A DNA stretch of 64,000 nt. Source: Ptychodera flava (taxonomy: Eukaryota > Hemichordata > Enteropneusta > Ptychoderidae). A program made the translations under genes and the position numbers. Positions 45,876-59,800 of this stretch are shown one piece after another. Within the stretch, counting starts at the first letter, position 1; the number at the start of each line of letters is the position of its first letter. The stretch covers positions 27,904,332 through 27,968,331 of the forward strand of contig NC_091944.1 in NCBI RefSeq assembly GCF_041260155.1, in the 5' to 3' direction. The notes beneath the pieces were generated by a model. It was not told the DNA's origin. It saw only the letters and a program-made list of their open reading frames with translations, and did no database searches.

Positions 45876-47820
45876 CATACATACATACATACATACATAC
45901 ATACATACATACATACATACATACATACATACATACATACATACAGATATATGGAATTCGAATGGAGTACGGTGGATTTCACATGATATATGGCATCTAT
46001 TGACAGCGGATACGAATCTCTGCTCCACATTGACTTTCTATTTAAGTGGGCAAAATCGGCATTGATTCAAATTGCGCTACACGTGTAATACAACTACAAA
46101 ATTCACTCGTTTAACAAAAAAGACATGTCCAACATATTACAGATTCTCTTTCTTTCAAGCAAAATGTTCCACCTTCACAAACAAACCGTAATAGTATAAT
46201 TTCGGTGAGAAAATACTTTACCTCTATATCCAAATCAGGATTAGCTGCTATGAACCACCGACAGTTTGCATAACTTGGATACAAATTTGGGTATGTTGGT
46301 GACGTCACAGTCACCTCGCCATCGTCTGGAATGGTGATTCTTTTCGGTTCAGAACACGCATCTACTGGCGATTCTGTCACTATATTATGGAATACAAGAC
46401 AGGGACTTTATAATATGTGAACGTGTAAAGGCACATCGTTGTGAATGCCTGACTTAATTGATATAGGGCCTAGACATTATGAACAAAAACCTCACAAGGA
46501 GAAACCATAGAATAGGTTGTAAAGAGTACAAGTAGTAAGCAGTCCATTTCTTTGATGCAAAATTACAATAAAAATTGAACGGGAAGAGCAGAGGCTTATT
46601 CCGTGTGGATTATTTCACCCACTGACAAACCACGTTTGGTTGGATGTTATTGCATAAGGCATTCGCGTTCTATTTTGAGTTCTATAACGAGATGTATTGG
46701 CCATAAAATCTGAATAGGCGAAAATCTGGTTCTAAACTTTTTAACAGAGAGTCAGCAACATGGTATAGTGAGGCCTAAGAGTGCAATATATAGTGATATA
46801 GTTTAGGCTTCTCTTCTGCCCCTTTTTTATCAGTTAATTTCTGTTCGTCAGTTTACACACCTCCATAGACTTCCCTGTAATCAATGCATCCATAACATTT
46901 GCAATGATCATCGCTGATACCACACCAGTTGGCTGTGGAACAGCAGGGATAAATGCCGTGTGGATCACATTCTGCTGGTGACACACCATTTGGTGCCGTG
47001 AATCCTGGACCACACTGCACGTCCTCTCGCCAGGCGTTGCCTTTGGAAGAATCACAATGACCAAAGATAAGATTTTGTATATTCTTGCTGTCTGTTAAAT
47101 TTGTATGCTAGTATGTATGCTTACAAGGTAGCTTAAGTAAAAGTACAATTTTGACATCAAATTGACTTTTACACACCAGGACACAGTTATTCAATACTGA
47201 AAGGAATAGTAGTTGTAAACAAATGTTAATGGCAAGGAACTTGACACATTGGTTCACGTGTACTACAAATATAGAAATCCTCCAAACGAAGTGCTTGATT
47301 GACGTTTTTAAACCTGCCGGTATGTGCCCTTAAGGCAAAAATTAAAGCAAAAGATAGTAAAATACAATGGATTGAAAAGCATAATGTCTTCCACAGTATA
47401 ATGGAAAATTCATCAGACATTCCTAAATCCCTTCAGAATAATTTATGTTAAGCTATTGCTTGTTACAAGTATTGTATATATTGACATTAAAAAAATAAGA
47501 GCAGTTTACCTCTTGACTTTGGCTTCAATGTGATGCTGAAGCCTTCACCTCTTTGGACTTGACTGGCAGAACTGACAAATCGAATCCACACTTTGTTTGA
47601 CTCCGCAAGCATCGATGTCGTCATCGCGTTGGTGACAGTGAATAACTCATTGCGCCTATGAGTATCACCTCTTCCGATGTACACATTCGCGCAGCATGTC
47701 TCAAGATCGACCTTGTTTACAGTCACCTAAGAGAAAAAAAATACTATTGAGATTGTCCCACTTTGGTCGAATTCGGTGTAAATATTGTGTGACTTTGTTA
47801 GTATATCACAGGTATCACAG

Positions 47821-47896
<76 letters not shown>

Positions 47897-50800
47897 GACC
47901 TTAATAACCACAATTGATAGTGAATGAATGGATCTTGGTTCTTGATAAACTTTGATTTTTATCATCGAGAAAGATTTCTGCTACACTATATCACCAGTCT
48001 TGCAACACAACTATAAGATCGATATATTTAAGAATCGTGACTTCAATATGACAGTTACTCGATTCTTCCATCAATACCTGCCCTGAAAAGCAAGCCTAAA
48101 TAAGAACGATAACAGGAAAGCATCTTGTTTCACCTCTATATCTAATCCAGAGTCAGCTGTTATTAACCATCGACAGTTTGCATAACTGGGATACAAGTTT
48201 GGATATGCAGGTGACGTCACAGTCACCTCGCCATCGTCTGGAAGGGTGATTCTTTTCGGTTTAGAACACGCATCTACTGGCGAATCTGTCACTGTTTGAT
48301 GGAATAAATTACATGGACTTTATTATTTTTAAACATGTAGCGGTATACATTACTTGAAAATGCTTGACAAAATAGTTAGACATTTTAAATGCAAACATCA
48401 TAGGGAGAAACAACAGAACTGGTCGTAAAGAGTACAAGTGGTAATTTAGAAACCTAGTCAACGTCTTTGATTAAAAAAATGGTTCACGACATTTCGGTAG
48501 GCAGGGTCAATCTTTAACAAGCTTTTTGCAATCAATGTATTTTCAACATGAATTGCTTGTACCTATCGATTGTATCGGGAAAGGGGCGGTTTATTCCCCA
48601 GGGTTATTTTCTGCAGCTGACAGATCGTATTTGGTTTGTTTTATGAAAATAAGACTTGAATTTACATATGAAGTTAACTTAACTACTAAATATATAGACA
48701 AAACAATGCGAACAGGCAAAACTTTGTTTGACAAGTATAAAATTGATTGACATCTATGGAGACCAGAAAGTGCAATACGTACAGAATTAACCATTGCGTT
48801 TCCTCTGCCAATATTATTAGGCAATTTCTGTTCGCAAGTTTACTCACCACCATAAACTTTTCTGTAATCAATGCATCCGTCACATTTGCAATGATCATCG
48901 CTGATACCACACCAGTTGGCAGTTGAACAGCAGGGATAAATGCCGTGTGGGTCACATTCTGCTGGTGACACGCCATTTGGTGCCGTGAATCCTGGACCAC
49001 ACTGCACGTCCTCTCGCCAGGCGTTGCCTTTGGAAGAATCACAGTGATCAAATATCTGATTTTGCATAGTTTTGCTGTCTTTCGAATTTATATGCTAATA
49101 TGTATGCTTCCAAGGTAGTTTAAGTAAAAGTACAATTTTGACATCAAATTGACTTTTACACACAAGGACACAGTTATAAAATACTGAAATAAATAGTAGT
49201 CGTAAACAAATGTAAATGGCAAGAAACATAACATATTGGTTCACGTGTACTACAAATACAGAAATTCTCCAAACGAAGTGCTTGATTGACGTATTTTAAA
49301 CTGCCAGTATATGCCCTTAAGGCAAAATTAAAGCAAAGGATAGTAAAATATAATGGATTGAAAAGCATCGTGTCTTGCACAGTATAATGGCAAATTCATC
49401 AGACATTCCTAAATCCCTTCAGAATAATTTATGTTAAGCTATTGCTCGTTACAAGCATTGTATATATTGACATTAAAAAAATAAGAGCAGTTTACCCCTT
49501 GACTTTGGTTTCAATGTGATGCTGAAGCCTTCACCTCTTTGGACTTGACTGGCAGAACTGACAAATCGAATCCACACTTTGTTTGACTCCGCAAGCATCG
49601 ATGTCGTCATCGCGTTTGTGATAGTAAATAACTCATTGCGTCTAAGAGTATCACCTGTTCCGATGTATACATTTGCGCAGCATGTCTCCAGATCAACCTT
49701 GTTTACGGTCACCTGAGAGAAAAGAAATACTATTGAGATTGTCCCACTTTGGTCGACTTCGGTGTAAATATTGTGTGACCTTGTTAGTATATGACAGGTA
49801 TCACAGGTATCGAGTTGTGTATGGTTCATTCCAAAAACCTTTAGGAAAGCATGATATATTTATATGTATATGTATATACAATTGTTTTGTTACGATCTTA
49901 ATAACCACGATTGATAGTCAATGAATGAATCTTTGTTCTTGATAAACTTTGATTTTTATCATTCAGAAAGATTTCTGCTACACTATATCACCAGTCTTGC
50001 AACACAATTATAAGATCGACATGTTTAAGAATCGTGACTTAAATATGACAGTTACTCAATTCTTCCATCAATACCTGCCCTGAAAAGCAAGCCTAAATAA
50101 GAACGATTACAAGAAAGAAGCATCTTCTTTTACCTCTATATCCAATTCAGAGTCAGCTGTTATAAACCATCGACAGTTTGCATAACTGGGATACAAGTTT
50201 GGATATGCAGGTGACGTCACAGTCACCTCGCCATCGTCTGGAATGGTGATTCTTTTCGGTTTAGAGCACGCATCTACTGGCGATTCTGTCACTGTTTGAT
50301 GGAATAAATTACATGGATTTATTATTTTTGAACATATAAATGTTACTTGAAAATATTTCACCAAATAGAAACTGTAAACACAAACATCATAGGGGGAAAC
50401 CACAAAACTGATTGTAAAGAGTATAGGTGGTAATTAGGAAACCAAGTCAACGTCTTAGATAAAAAAAAATGGTTAATGACATTTCTGTAGGGAGGGTCAA
50501 TCTTTCACACGCTTTTTTCAAGCAATGTTTCATTACCATTTTCAACATGAATTGCTTGTACCTAACGATTGCATCGGAAAAGGGTGGTTTATTCCACAGG
50601 GTTGATTTCTGCGGCTGATACATCGTATTTGGTTTGTTTTATAACATTTGAATATACATATGAAGTTAAATGCAAATTGTACAGACAAAACAATGCGAAT
50701 AGGCAAAACTTTGTTTGACAAGTATTTAACCAGATGTGAACTGAATGTGCTCACGTGATTTACAACAGGTTCATTCATAGTAGTACAATTCACAGAACAA

Positions 50801-53800
50801 TCAGATGTCTGTTATATCACTATATGTACCAGGTTTTATCAACTTTCGCCCGCTACTCTAAGAGTTAAATCACTAATTACAAAACTTTACTTAATATGCA
50901 AATGAGCAGTTTATTAACTTGACACTGCCTAATGCTCCTCAGTACATTTAGATATCTATCAGATCAACATATGTAGCACGTTTCATCAAATTTAATGCTG
51001 TAATTTTGGTGTAATATCACTAATTACAAAGTTCATTAAGTACGCAAATAAACCCTTCATTAACTTGACACTGCTCAATGTTTCATAGCACAATTAGATA
51101 TTCATCAGATCTATATCTGTAGCAGGTTTCACAAAATTTGGTGCCGACTTATATACCTAATTGTAAAGTTCATAAAATATGCAAATGAACCCTTTATTAA
51201 ATTCACAGTACTGAATGCTTTGCAGAACAGTCAGATATCTGTCGGATCAGTGTCTGCAGCAAATTTCATCAAATTTGGTGCATTAATTTTGGAGTTCTAT
51301 GACTAATTACAAAACTTCATAATATATGCAAATGAGCGATTAATTAACTTGACACTGGCCAATGCTTCTCAGTACAAATAGATATTTATCAGATCAATAT
51401 CTGTAGCAGGTTTCACCAAATTGGGTGCCGTAATCTCAGAGTTATATACCCAACTACAAAGTTCATAAAATATGCAAATGAGCAGATAATTGACCTGACA
51501 CTCACAGTATTATCATAATGTTCTGAGATTGTCATCTGTGAAAAGTTTCATGAAATTTTGTGCAGTGTTTTTTGATATGTCGACACTGTCATTGACACTG
51601 ACACTGTCGTAGGGAAACCATTATATGAAAAAAATGATATAAATATGCAAGCCACACTAGCCAAAATCTCATCAGTTCTTGCTATAAGCATATGCTACAT
51701 GTCTACCAAATCTGACTTGAATCTGTTCAGGCGTTTTTGAGTTACCATGTAAACAGATTTACAGACAGACAGACAGACACTCACACACACACACTCACAC
51801 ACACACACACACGCGGATGGACAGACAGACATCGCTATGAAATTAGCTCACGTGTGTGAACACATGAGCTAAAAATGATCGATATCGATGTGATGAATGG
51901 CGACAAGAGAGGGCAATACGTACATAATCAACTATTGCTTTTCCTCTGCCCATATTATCAGGCAATTTCTGTGCGCCAGTTTACTCACCACCATAAACTT
52001 TTCTGTAATCAATGCATCCATAACATTTGCAATGATCATCGCTGATACCACACCAGTTGGCTGTGGAACAGCAGGGATAAATGCCGTGTGGGTCACATTC
52101 AGCCGGTGACATACCATTCGGTGCCGTGAATCCTGGACCACACTGCACGTCCTCTCGCCAGGCGTTGCCTTTGGAAGAATCACAATGACCAAATATCTGA
52201 TTTTGCATATTATTGTTGTCTGTCAAATTTGTATGCTAATATGTATGCTTACAAGGTAGCAAAGGTAAAAGTACAATTTTGACATTGAGTGAACTTTTAC
52301 ACAGCAGGACAGGACACAGTTAACACTATACACAAAGAAATAGTACTTGAAAACAAGTGTTTATGGTAAGGAATGAGATATAGTTCACGTGTACTTCAAA
52401 TTTAGAAATCCTCCCATGGAGGTGTTTGAGTGAAGTTTTCAAACTTGCAAGTATGTCTTTTTTAGGGAAAATAAAATATCATTATTTCAGGATACTAAAA
52501 TATAATGGATTGTTTTTGAAAAGCATCGGGTCTCTGACGGTATAAAGCAAATTTATCACACATTCTTTAAATGCCTTCAGAATATTTCAGTGTAAAATTT
52601 AATTTTAGGTGGGTGACCAATTTGAACTGGCTCTGACTATTCGACGTCATACAACATTGCTTGTTATAAGTATTGTATTGTCATTGAAAAAATGAGAGCA
52701 ATTTACCTCTTGACTTTGTCTTCAATGTAATGCTGAAGCCTGCACCTCTTTGGACTTGGCTGGCAGAACTGACAAATTGAATCCACACTTTGTTTGACTC
52801 CGCAATCGTCGATGTCGTCATCGTGTTGGTGATAGTGAATAACTCATTGCGTCTGAGAGTATCGCCTGTTCCAATATAGACATTCGCGCAGCATGTCTCA
52901 AGATCGACCTCATTTACTGTAATCTGAGAGAAAAAATTACGAAACGAGATCATCCGGCTTTGATCGAATTTGGTGTAAATATTGTGTGACTTTGCATGTA
53001 TATCAGCGGCATAAGATCCTGCATGGTTCACGTTAAAATTTATTCTGAGTTAAATCGGCAGGGAAAGTGTTCAATTTGCAAGTAATCGACGAAATAGCAA
53101 GTGATTGGTCGTCTGTCAGGATTTTAGGAAAAACGAACAAGATAGATAATGAAAATATTCGAACCATACTCAGGATCTATCAAAAGCGAATATGTTTTGG
53201 AAAACAAATCACATGGTAACTCCGGTGGAAAAATGTTGCAAATCTGTAATGTCTGTTGTATTTTATTCATATATCATTGATAATGTCGATTATTTCTTTT
53301 AAGTCGGGTGTGGAAATATAGCTCAATAGAGACGCGTAACCTTTGCGCTCATACTTCCTTCGATAAGTTGCTACTTAGACACATAAATGGATATATAGAT
53401 ACATACGTACGTACGTATGTATGCACATGCATTCACGCACTCATGAATCCAAACATCCATCCATCCAGACAATCTATCCATTCTCTCCATTCTATCCATC
53501 CATCCATCCATCCATCCATCCATCCATCCATACATACATACATACATACATACGTACGTACATACATACATACATACAGGGAGCTAAGGCTTCTTGTTTG
53601 TTTGTTTGCTTGTTTGTTTATGCGTGTTTGTTTATTTGTTACGTATGATTATTTCCATATACAATAAAAAAAAATAAGGAGTTTTATTTGTGTTCCTATT
53701 TGTCAATAAAGGACGAGTTTGTTTGTTTGTTTTGTCTGTTTGTTTATGCGTATTATTTGTTACGTCCCAGGGATTCAGGAAAAGAAGTAAACCAAGCATA

Positions 53801-56800
53801 CATGTACAAAAAACAAACAAATAAAGGAAATAAATCAAATAAAGCAAATCAAGTATATAAAAAAACAAAAAATATAGAAACACTCAAGCTAGCATACAAA
53901 TACATAAACAAATAATGAACAAACATAACAAACAGATAAATAAACAAGCATATAATATCATAGAACTTTGAATAAATAACAAAAATACAACAAATAAAAT
54001 AACAAAAATATGTGCGTGTGTATACATTTGTTTATTTTTTGTATTTGTATTTTCGTTATTTATTCAACGTTCTATGTTTATATTTGTATGTATGTTTGTT
54101 CATTTTATGTATTTGTATGCTTGTTGATATGTTTATTTGTTTATTTGTCTTCTGTTTTATTTTTTCTGACTCCCCTGGGACGTAACAAATAAACAAACAT
54201 TCATAAACAAACAAACAAACAAACAAAAACAAAATAAACAAAACCATTTTTATTGACAAATAGGAACACAAATACAACTCCTTATTGGTTTTTGGTCTAT
54301 TGAAGAATCGTACGTAACAAATAAATAAATACGCATAAACAAACAAGCAAACTAACAAACAAGGAGCCTGAACTCCCTGTGACATGCATACATACGCATA
54401 CAGAGCATATGTATGCATGTATGCATAAAATTAGAGCCGAATGTGACTTCGATTTTTTTGGAGGGAATTGGTAGGTATTGAAAGAGGATAGGATCTCTGT
54501 CGATTGGGTATTAAATCTTACTTGCAGAAAGACTACTGAATATATCTAGCTTGTTAAACAATTAGTAGACTGACAATCGCACTTAAGCTACCCTATCTTT
54601 CGAGACATTCATTCGCAAATCCAAAATTAGTTTGATGAAAACGATATATTTTTTCTGTACCTCTACATCAAAATTGGAATTAGCTGTGATGAACCACCGA
54701 CAGTTTGCATAACTGGGATAAAAATTCGGATATGCAGGTGACATCACAATCAACTCGCCATCGTCTGGAATGGTGATTCGTTTCGGTTCAGAACAAGCAT
54801 CTACGGGCGATTCTGTCACTGTTTGATGGAATAAATTACATAGACTTTATTATTTTTGAACATGTAAAAGTATACACTACATGAAAATGCTTGGCCAAAT
54901 AGAATTTTTAAGCACAAATGGATACCACGAACTCGTTGTATACAGTACAAGTTATAATTATGGTCAACGATCAATCTTTGCTTCAAGGTCTGATAATGAC
55001 ATTTCTGTATTCAGGATCAACCTCCTCTAAGCTTTTATTATCCAATTAATGTCTCCTTAAATTTTCGAATAAGCATCGCTGATACCAAAAAGATTGGATG
55101 GAGAGGGCAATGGTATGTCCCTTGTTAGGGTGCCACATGTGGGGCAGGATGCGCTTACTATTTTCGAAACACCTGTCATCACTTCTTGGTCTTCTTGCCA
55201 GAGGTCCATATATATCTTTCATGAATTTGACTTTGTTGTGTGTACCGGTGATTTACTGTCTGTTCTGTGCTGTTGTGTTTATAACTACTGTATTACGAAT
55301 TTTGACCGAGCGTTCTCGGATTATGAATTGGTATGATTGCGATTATTTTTATATTCTTTACTTAACACACTACCTTCGTTTCGGTTATGAGTACACTATA
55401 TTAATATTAAATATTCGGATCATTATAAAATATTGGGGCAATAAACTCTGCATCAATAAAAAATAGTCTTTCCGGCTAAAACTGAAAGTGATCGATGTTC
55501 GGAACAATATAATCACGGTTTTCAACAATTCCTGTTATAAGTAACTTCTTATCCCCAGTTAACTTACCTTCATACACTTCCCTATAATCAACACATCCGT
55601 CACATTTACAATGATCATCGCTGATACCACACCAGTTGGCTGTTGAACAGCAGGGATAAATGCCGTGTGGGTCACATTCTGCTGGTGACACGCCATTTGG
55701 AGCCGTGAACCCTGGACCACATTGCAAGTCTTCCCTCCAAGGCTCGCCTACGAATAATTATATTGCATTTGATGAATGGGAAAATTCTCTCGGAGATGTA
55801 CGTAGCATTTTAATTGGGACCACCACTAACCAATCCCTCCCATAGTTTTGTTTAGCCTGATGAATAGTTTGCCTTGAGCCTTTAGGTAGTGAAGATAAAA
55901 GTGAACCTTTGGTACAATGATCAGCAAGATTTTTATGCTTTTCTATCGTGAAATCGATCATCTGGTACGGTATAAAAGACTAGTGTATGTCTCACGGAGA
56001 CAGTGATTTTCTAATTTGTTGATAACCTTTTTAGCTTGTTTTCGATGAAAGTTGGTGCCGCAGTCCCACTCAGTCTACTCGCCTCTGAAATTTTGTTCTG
56101 CTGTCTACTCTGTCTGCCATTTACCTGTTTCCTCCTCTTCCTCCTCGGAGTCATCTTTTCCATAGACTTCTCTGTAATCAATGCAGTGAAAGCAATCACA
56201 ATAATCTTCCGAGCTGCCACACCATCCAAACTCCGAGCAGCAACGGAAACCATCTGCAGGATTACATTGCCCATTGATGTTGGATATAGTGGGATACTCG
56301 TAACCACAACGTTGGTCCTGCCTCCACAGTATTGCTAATGAGAAATAAATCGAATATCAAAGCTTTTAAAGCAATAAAATAGAAGAGCAAGTTTGTTTTA
56401 GGAGAGGAAAGACAGCCACGATATGGAGCCATGATCAAGCAGTATAGTATTTCGGACCTCAGATATCCTATTCATGTAGTATTCAAAGTCAAAAATTGTT
56501 ATGCCTATACTTTCACAAGCTTATCAAAGTTTTATCGGACAATCGAAAAGCAAATAAAGAAAAAGCTCAACACATCAATACTCTTATCTTTTCAACTCGG
56601 ATCACTCACGACTCTTCACACAAATTTAAATATTAGAACAATAAGCCTCTTGGATTTTCCATGTAGCATTTAATATTATATCTCAGCTTCAAAGTAATTT
56701 CGCTAATTTTGAGTATAACATCCTTTTCTATGTTTAATCATGGAACCGCCTGAGCTTTCAGTGAGTACTCTTCGTAAAGATGTTTTGTTGGTATCACAAT

Positions 56801-59800
56801 AGGATGTCGCAAAATATCCTCGCTCAGGTATTCAATAAACCAATCCCCTTTTAGTTGTGCAAACAACGTTAATGTCTTTTTCGTGAAAGTGCAATTGCAC
56901 AGTACATTTTTTTCTTGAGATTCTATGGTTGAAGCTAAACTCGTGAGTTCTGCGCAATTGCAACATTACACCAAGTTGTAGTATGTTGCACGTCATGAGA
57001 TTTACCTACCCCCGTGCACAGTCACGTAGGATCTTCAAGACAATCAAACGAATCACTGTCTTTTTGTCCATGTTGAGATATACTTCTCCTACCTTCTTGT
57101 TTCACATGCATTTGGCTATTAGTCTGACTACCTTTTTCATCATGTGTGGATCTCTTGCAAGACAAATTTGTCATAACATGTCATATTTACAACATGTGAG
57201 CAACAAAGTGGAAGGGGAAAAGCGAAAACCTATTCGCTTTGAGAAAATCGACAATTTTGTCTGACCGTGTACTTGCTTGGTTAACTCACTGCAATATGAT
57301 TGATTAATTTAAAGACTCACCCCGCTTGCCATGGACTTCAACTTCGCACAGCGTGAGATACTGGTTCTTTCCCTCTAGCTGAACGCTGACGTACCGACCC
57401 ACAGTGTCACTGGCACACTCAAATGAAATAGTTGCTAAGTCTTTGGCCGTGTGTGGACTTACTGCCTCTCTACACGGACTGTTGCTTCCAATGTCGGTGC
57501 TCAAGCCAACACGTACCACTGCCCCTTCAAGACGCTCGGCTGTTTGAAAAGAAATTGTTACATCATTGCACCGCTAAATTGCCGAAGCAGAGAAATCATG
57601 ACGTAGTTCTCATAAGGATAGTTCCGTATATGGGTACTCGAGGTATGAGAATACCATGCCCATCAATAAAACGAGAGCAGGAATATGAGAGTATGCGAAA
57701 CAAATGTCGAAACATATGCAAAGATGCATATTTTATTAGTGACAGTAAATGGGAGATGATTGTTACCTGTTTTTCTAAAGGAAATATAAAATTTCTTTGA
57801 TGAGTAGAAATCTACAGTTATGTGTCATTTTCCAGGTGAGAATGGCAATACTTTGATGCAATGCGATATTCTGGGCTTTTTATCTCTGATTTGTTTTTCC
57901 CAGAAGTTTTGATTCATGGACGAAATTTTGAAGAATTCTAAATCAAAGTCTTCAAACTTAGATAGAAAGAGAAATACGTCCATTGGATGCTTACAGCAGC
58001 AGTCTCTGCGATTCGTAATCACAACGTCTGTAACGAAGTAAGCATCTTCAAGATCCACTTTCCACCATGGGTCCTGCTCAATGTTCGTATGGCTGCAAGA
58101 TTCGTCTTCCCAGAAAGAGCTGACGAATCCATCTACGGCGTTAGACGCAAGCCCCATCGCCGAAAATAAACTGCTTTGACTGGCACGTTTATTAAGGGCG
58201 ATGTTCTTAACTGCATTAGCCTGATCTGTGAGATGGTACATGTATTGATCAAAAGTCAAAAATGTTCATCAAAACGCGAGTGGTTATCTCAAAGTTTGTG
58301 AACTTTGATGCTGAACAGCTATAATCAGAAGGCAACAATAGAAGTAAGCTTACTTGTTGTATCTTTACAAATCCCGCTCCATTCCTAATATCGTTCTGAT
58401 CGAAAAATTAATGCACATATGCAAGTCATTACGCCAGTGTAGATAAGTACAAGATACCTACATAGATACATATATAGATACATATATAGATACATACATA
58501 TTTAGGTACTATATAGATAGATAGATACATACGTACGTACATACAAACAATATGTCAATTCTTTGAGGGAGAGACTTTTAAAATAGCATAACTAACACCG
58601 TGTTTCCCATTAATTAGAGTAGAAGTATGTTTGACATTCCTGACATGGATGTATTTGACATGAACTGTGACATATACAGATACGTCGAAAAAGGAAACTA
58701 TCTGACAAGTGGTTTTACAGAAAGACTGTTTTATTAATAATGGCAATATCAGCCGCAAATATTTACTCATGCAAATTTGATGACTTTCGATATATGTAAA
58801 TTAAGTAGTGTCTTGGGATCACACCCAAAATATGAATGTTAAAATGACGCAATTTTCTCTAGCATTTACACAGGCAAATTTCGTTGACATTTGAATGACC
58901 TTCAATTAGGTAATCCCTAGGAGCTTAAATTAAAGTGCAGAGCTATCAGACTTGCTGCTTGCTGAAGTTTCGCCATGGAAATTCTCAAGATGTACTTATG
59001 CAGCTGATATCTTTAATTAAATCCTGTGGCTAACCCAAGAGGTATGTTTATCAGTAGACTTTTTTAATCTAATGAGCAGTGTTTTGTGTTTCTCATTATA
59101 GGTATTTTCACATTGTCAGCAACAGAAAAAAGATTGAAATTGATCATAGATCTTCGTAACAAATATCAAAGTAATAGTTTAATTTTATCATTGATATCTG
59201 TGGATTTTTGTCTTTGTTGACCGACAAACCGACGAGGTATCATGATACAATCCCTGCTGCTTTTCACTTACTCTATGATAACAGTATCCAAACAGGTGAA
59301 ATCATTTTGCAGGAAAAAAGTAATGACTTACCATCACCACAAACATTACAGTATTGCCACAGAATGTCAGGGTCCGTCGTGTAACACCAAGGCCTGCTTG
59401 AATAACTTGGATTACGGCAGTAATTGTGTTCACCTAGATAGTCATCACCGCGGAAGTGGTGTCGATGGGGGCTCTGTACATTCCAGCTCTGACATGTCTT
59501 ACCAGTTTCTGTTGCATTTATATGACCCCTGTAATCTCTTCCGTCATTCCGTTCAAAACATTCGATGTCATCTGAAGGAAAGTGGAACTGTAAACGCTAG
59601 GGGCATATGAATGGCACTAACTGTACTTTGTATATTTTGTTATGGTTGTTCTTTTTTGTTCTCCACCATTTTGGTTATCTTCAACACAACTTGCTATTCT
59701 TCAACAAAATATTAAAATAGTGGTGTACATTTTAACGACTATAGCGGTAACCTTGCATGTTTAATTAATTCACCTGCTTTGCCAACTCTACCACTTCGCT

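Noticed and set aside
45636..46030. Tyr/Cys/Met-rich open frames up to 130 residues
   Set aside because: They are translations of the (GATA)n/(CATA)n array between two CUB exons.
53308..54418. Several 60-120 residue frames on both strands
   Set aside because: Low-complexity foldback and microsatellite sequence; no domain or splice context.
59242..59610. 122-residue plus-strand frame
   Set aside because: Antisense shadow of the kringle 2 exon, which has the conserved cysteines and splice sites on the minus strand.
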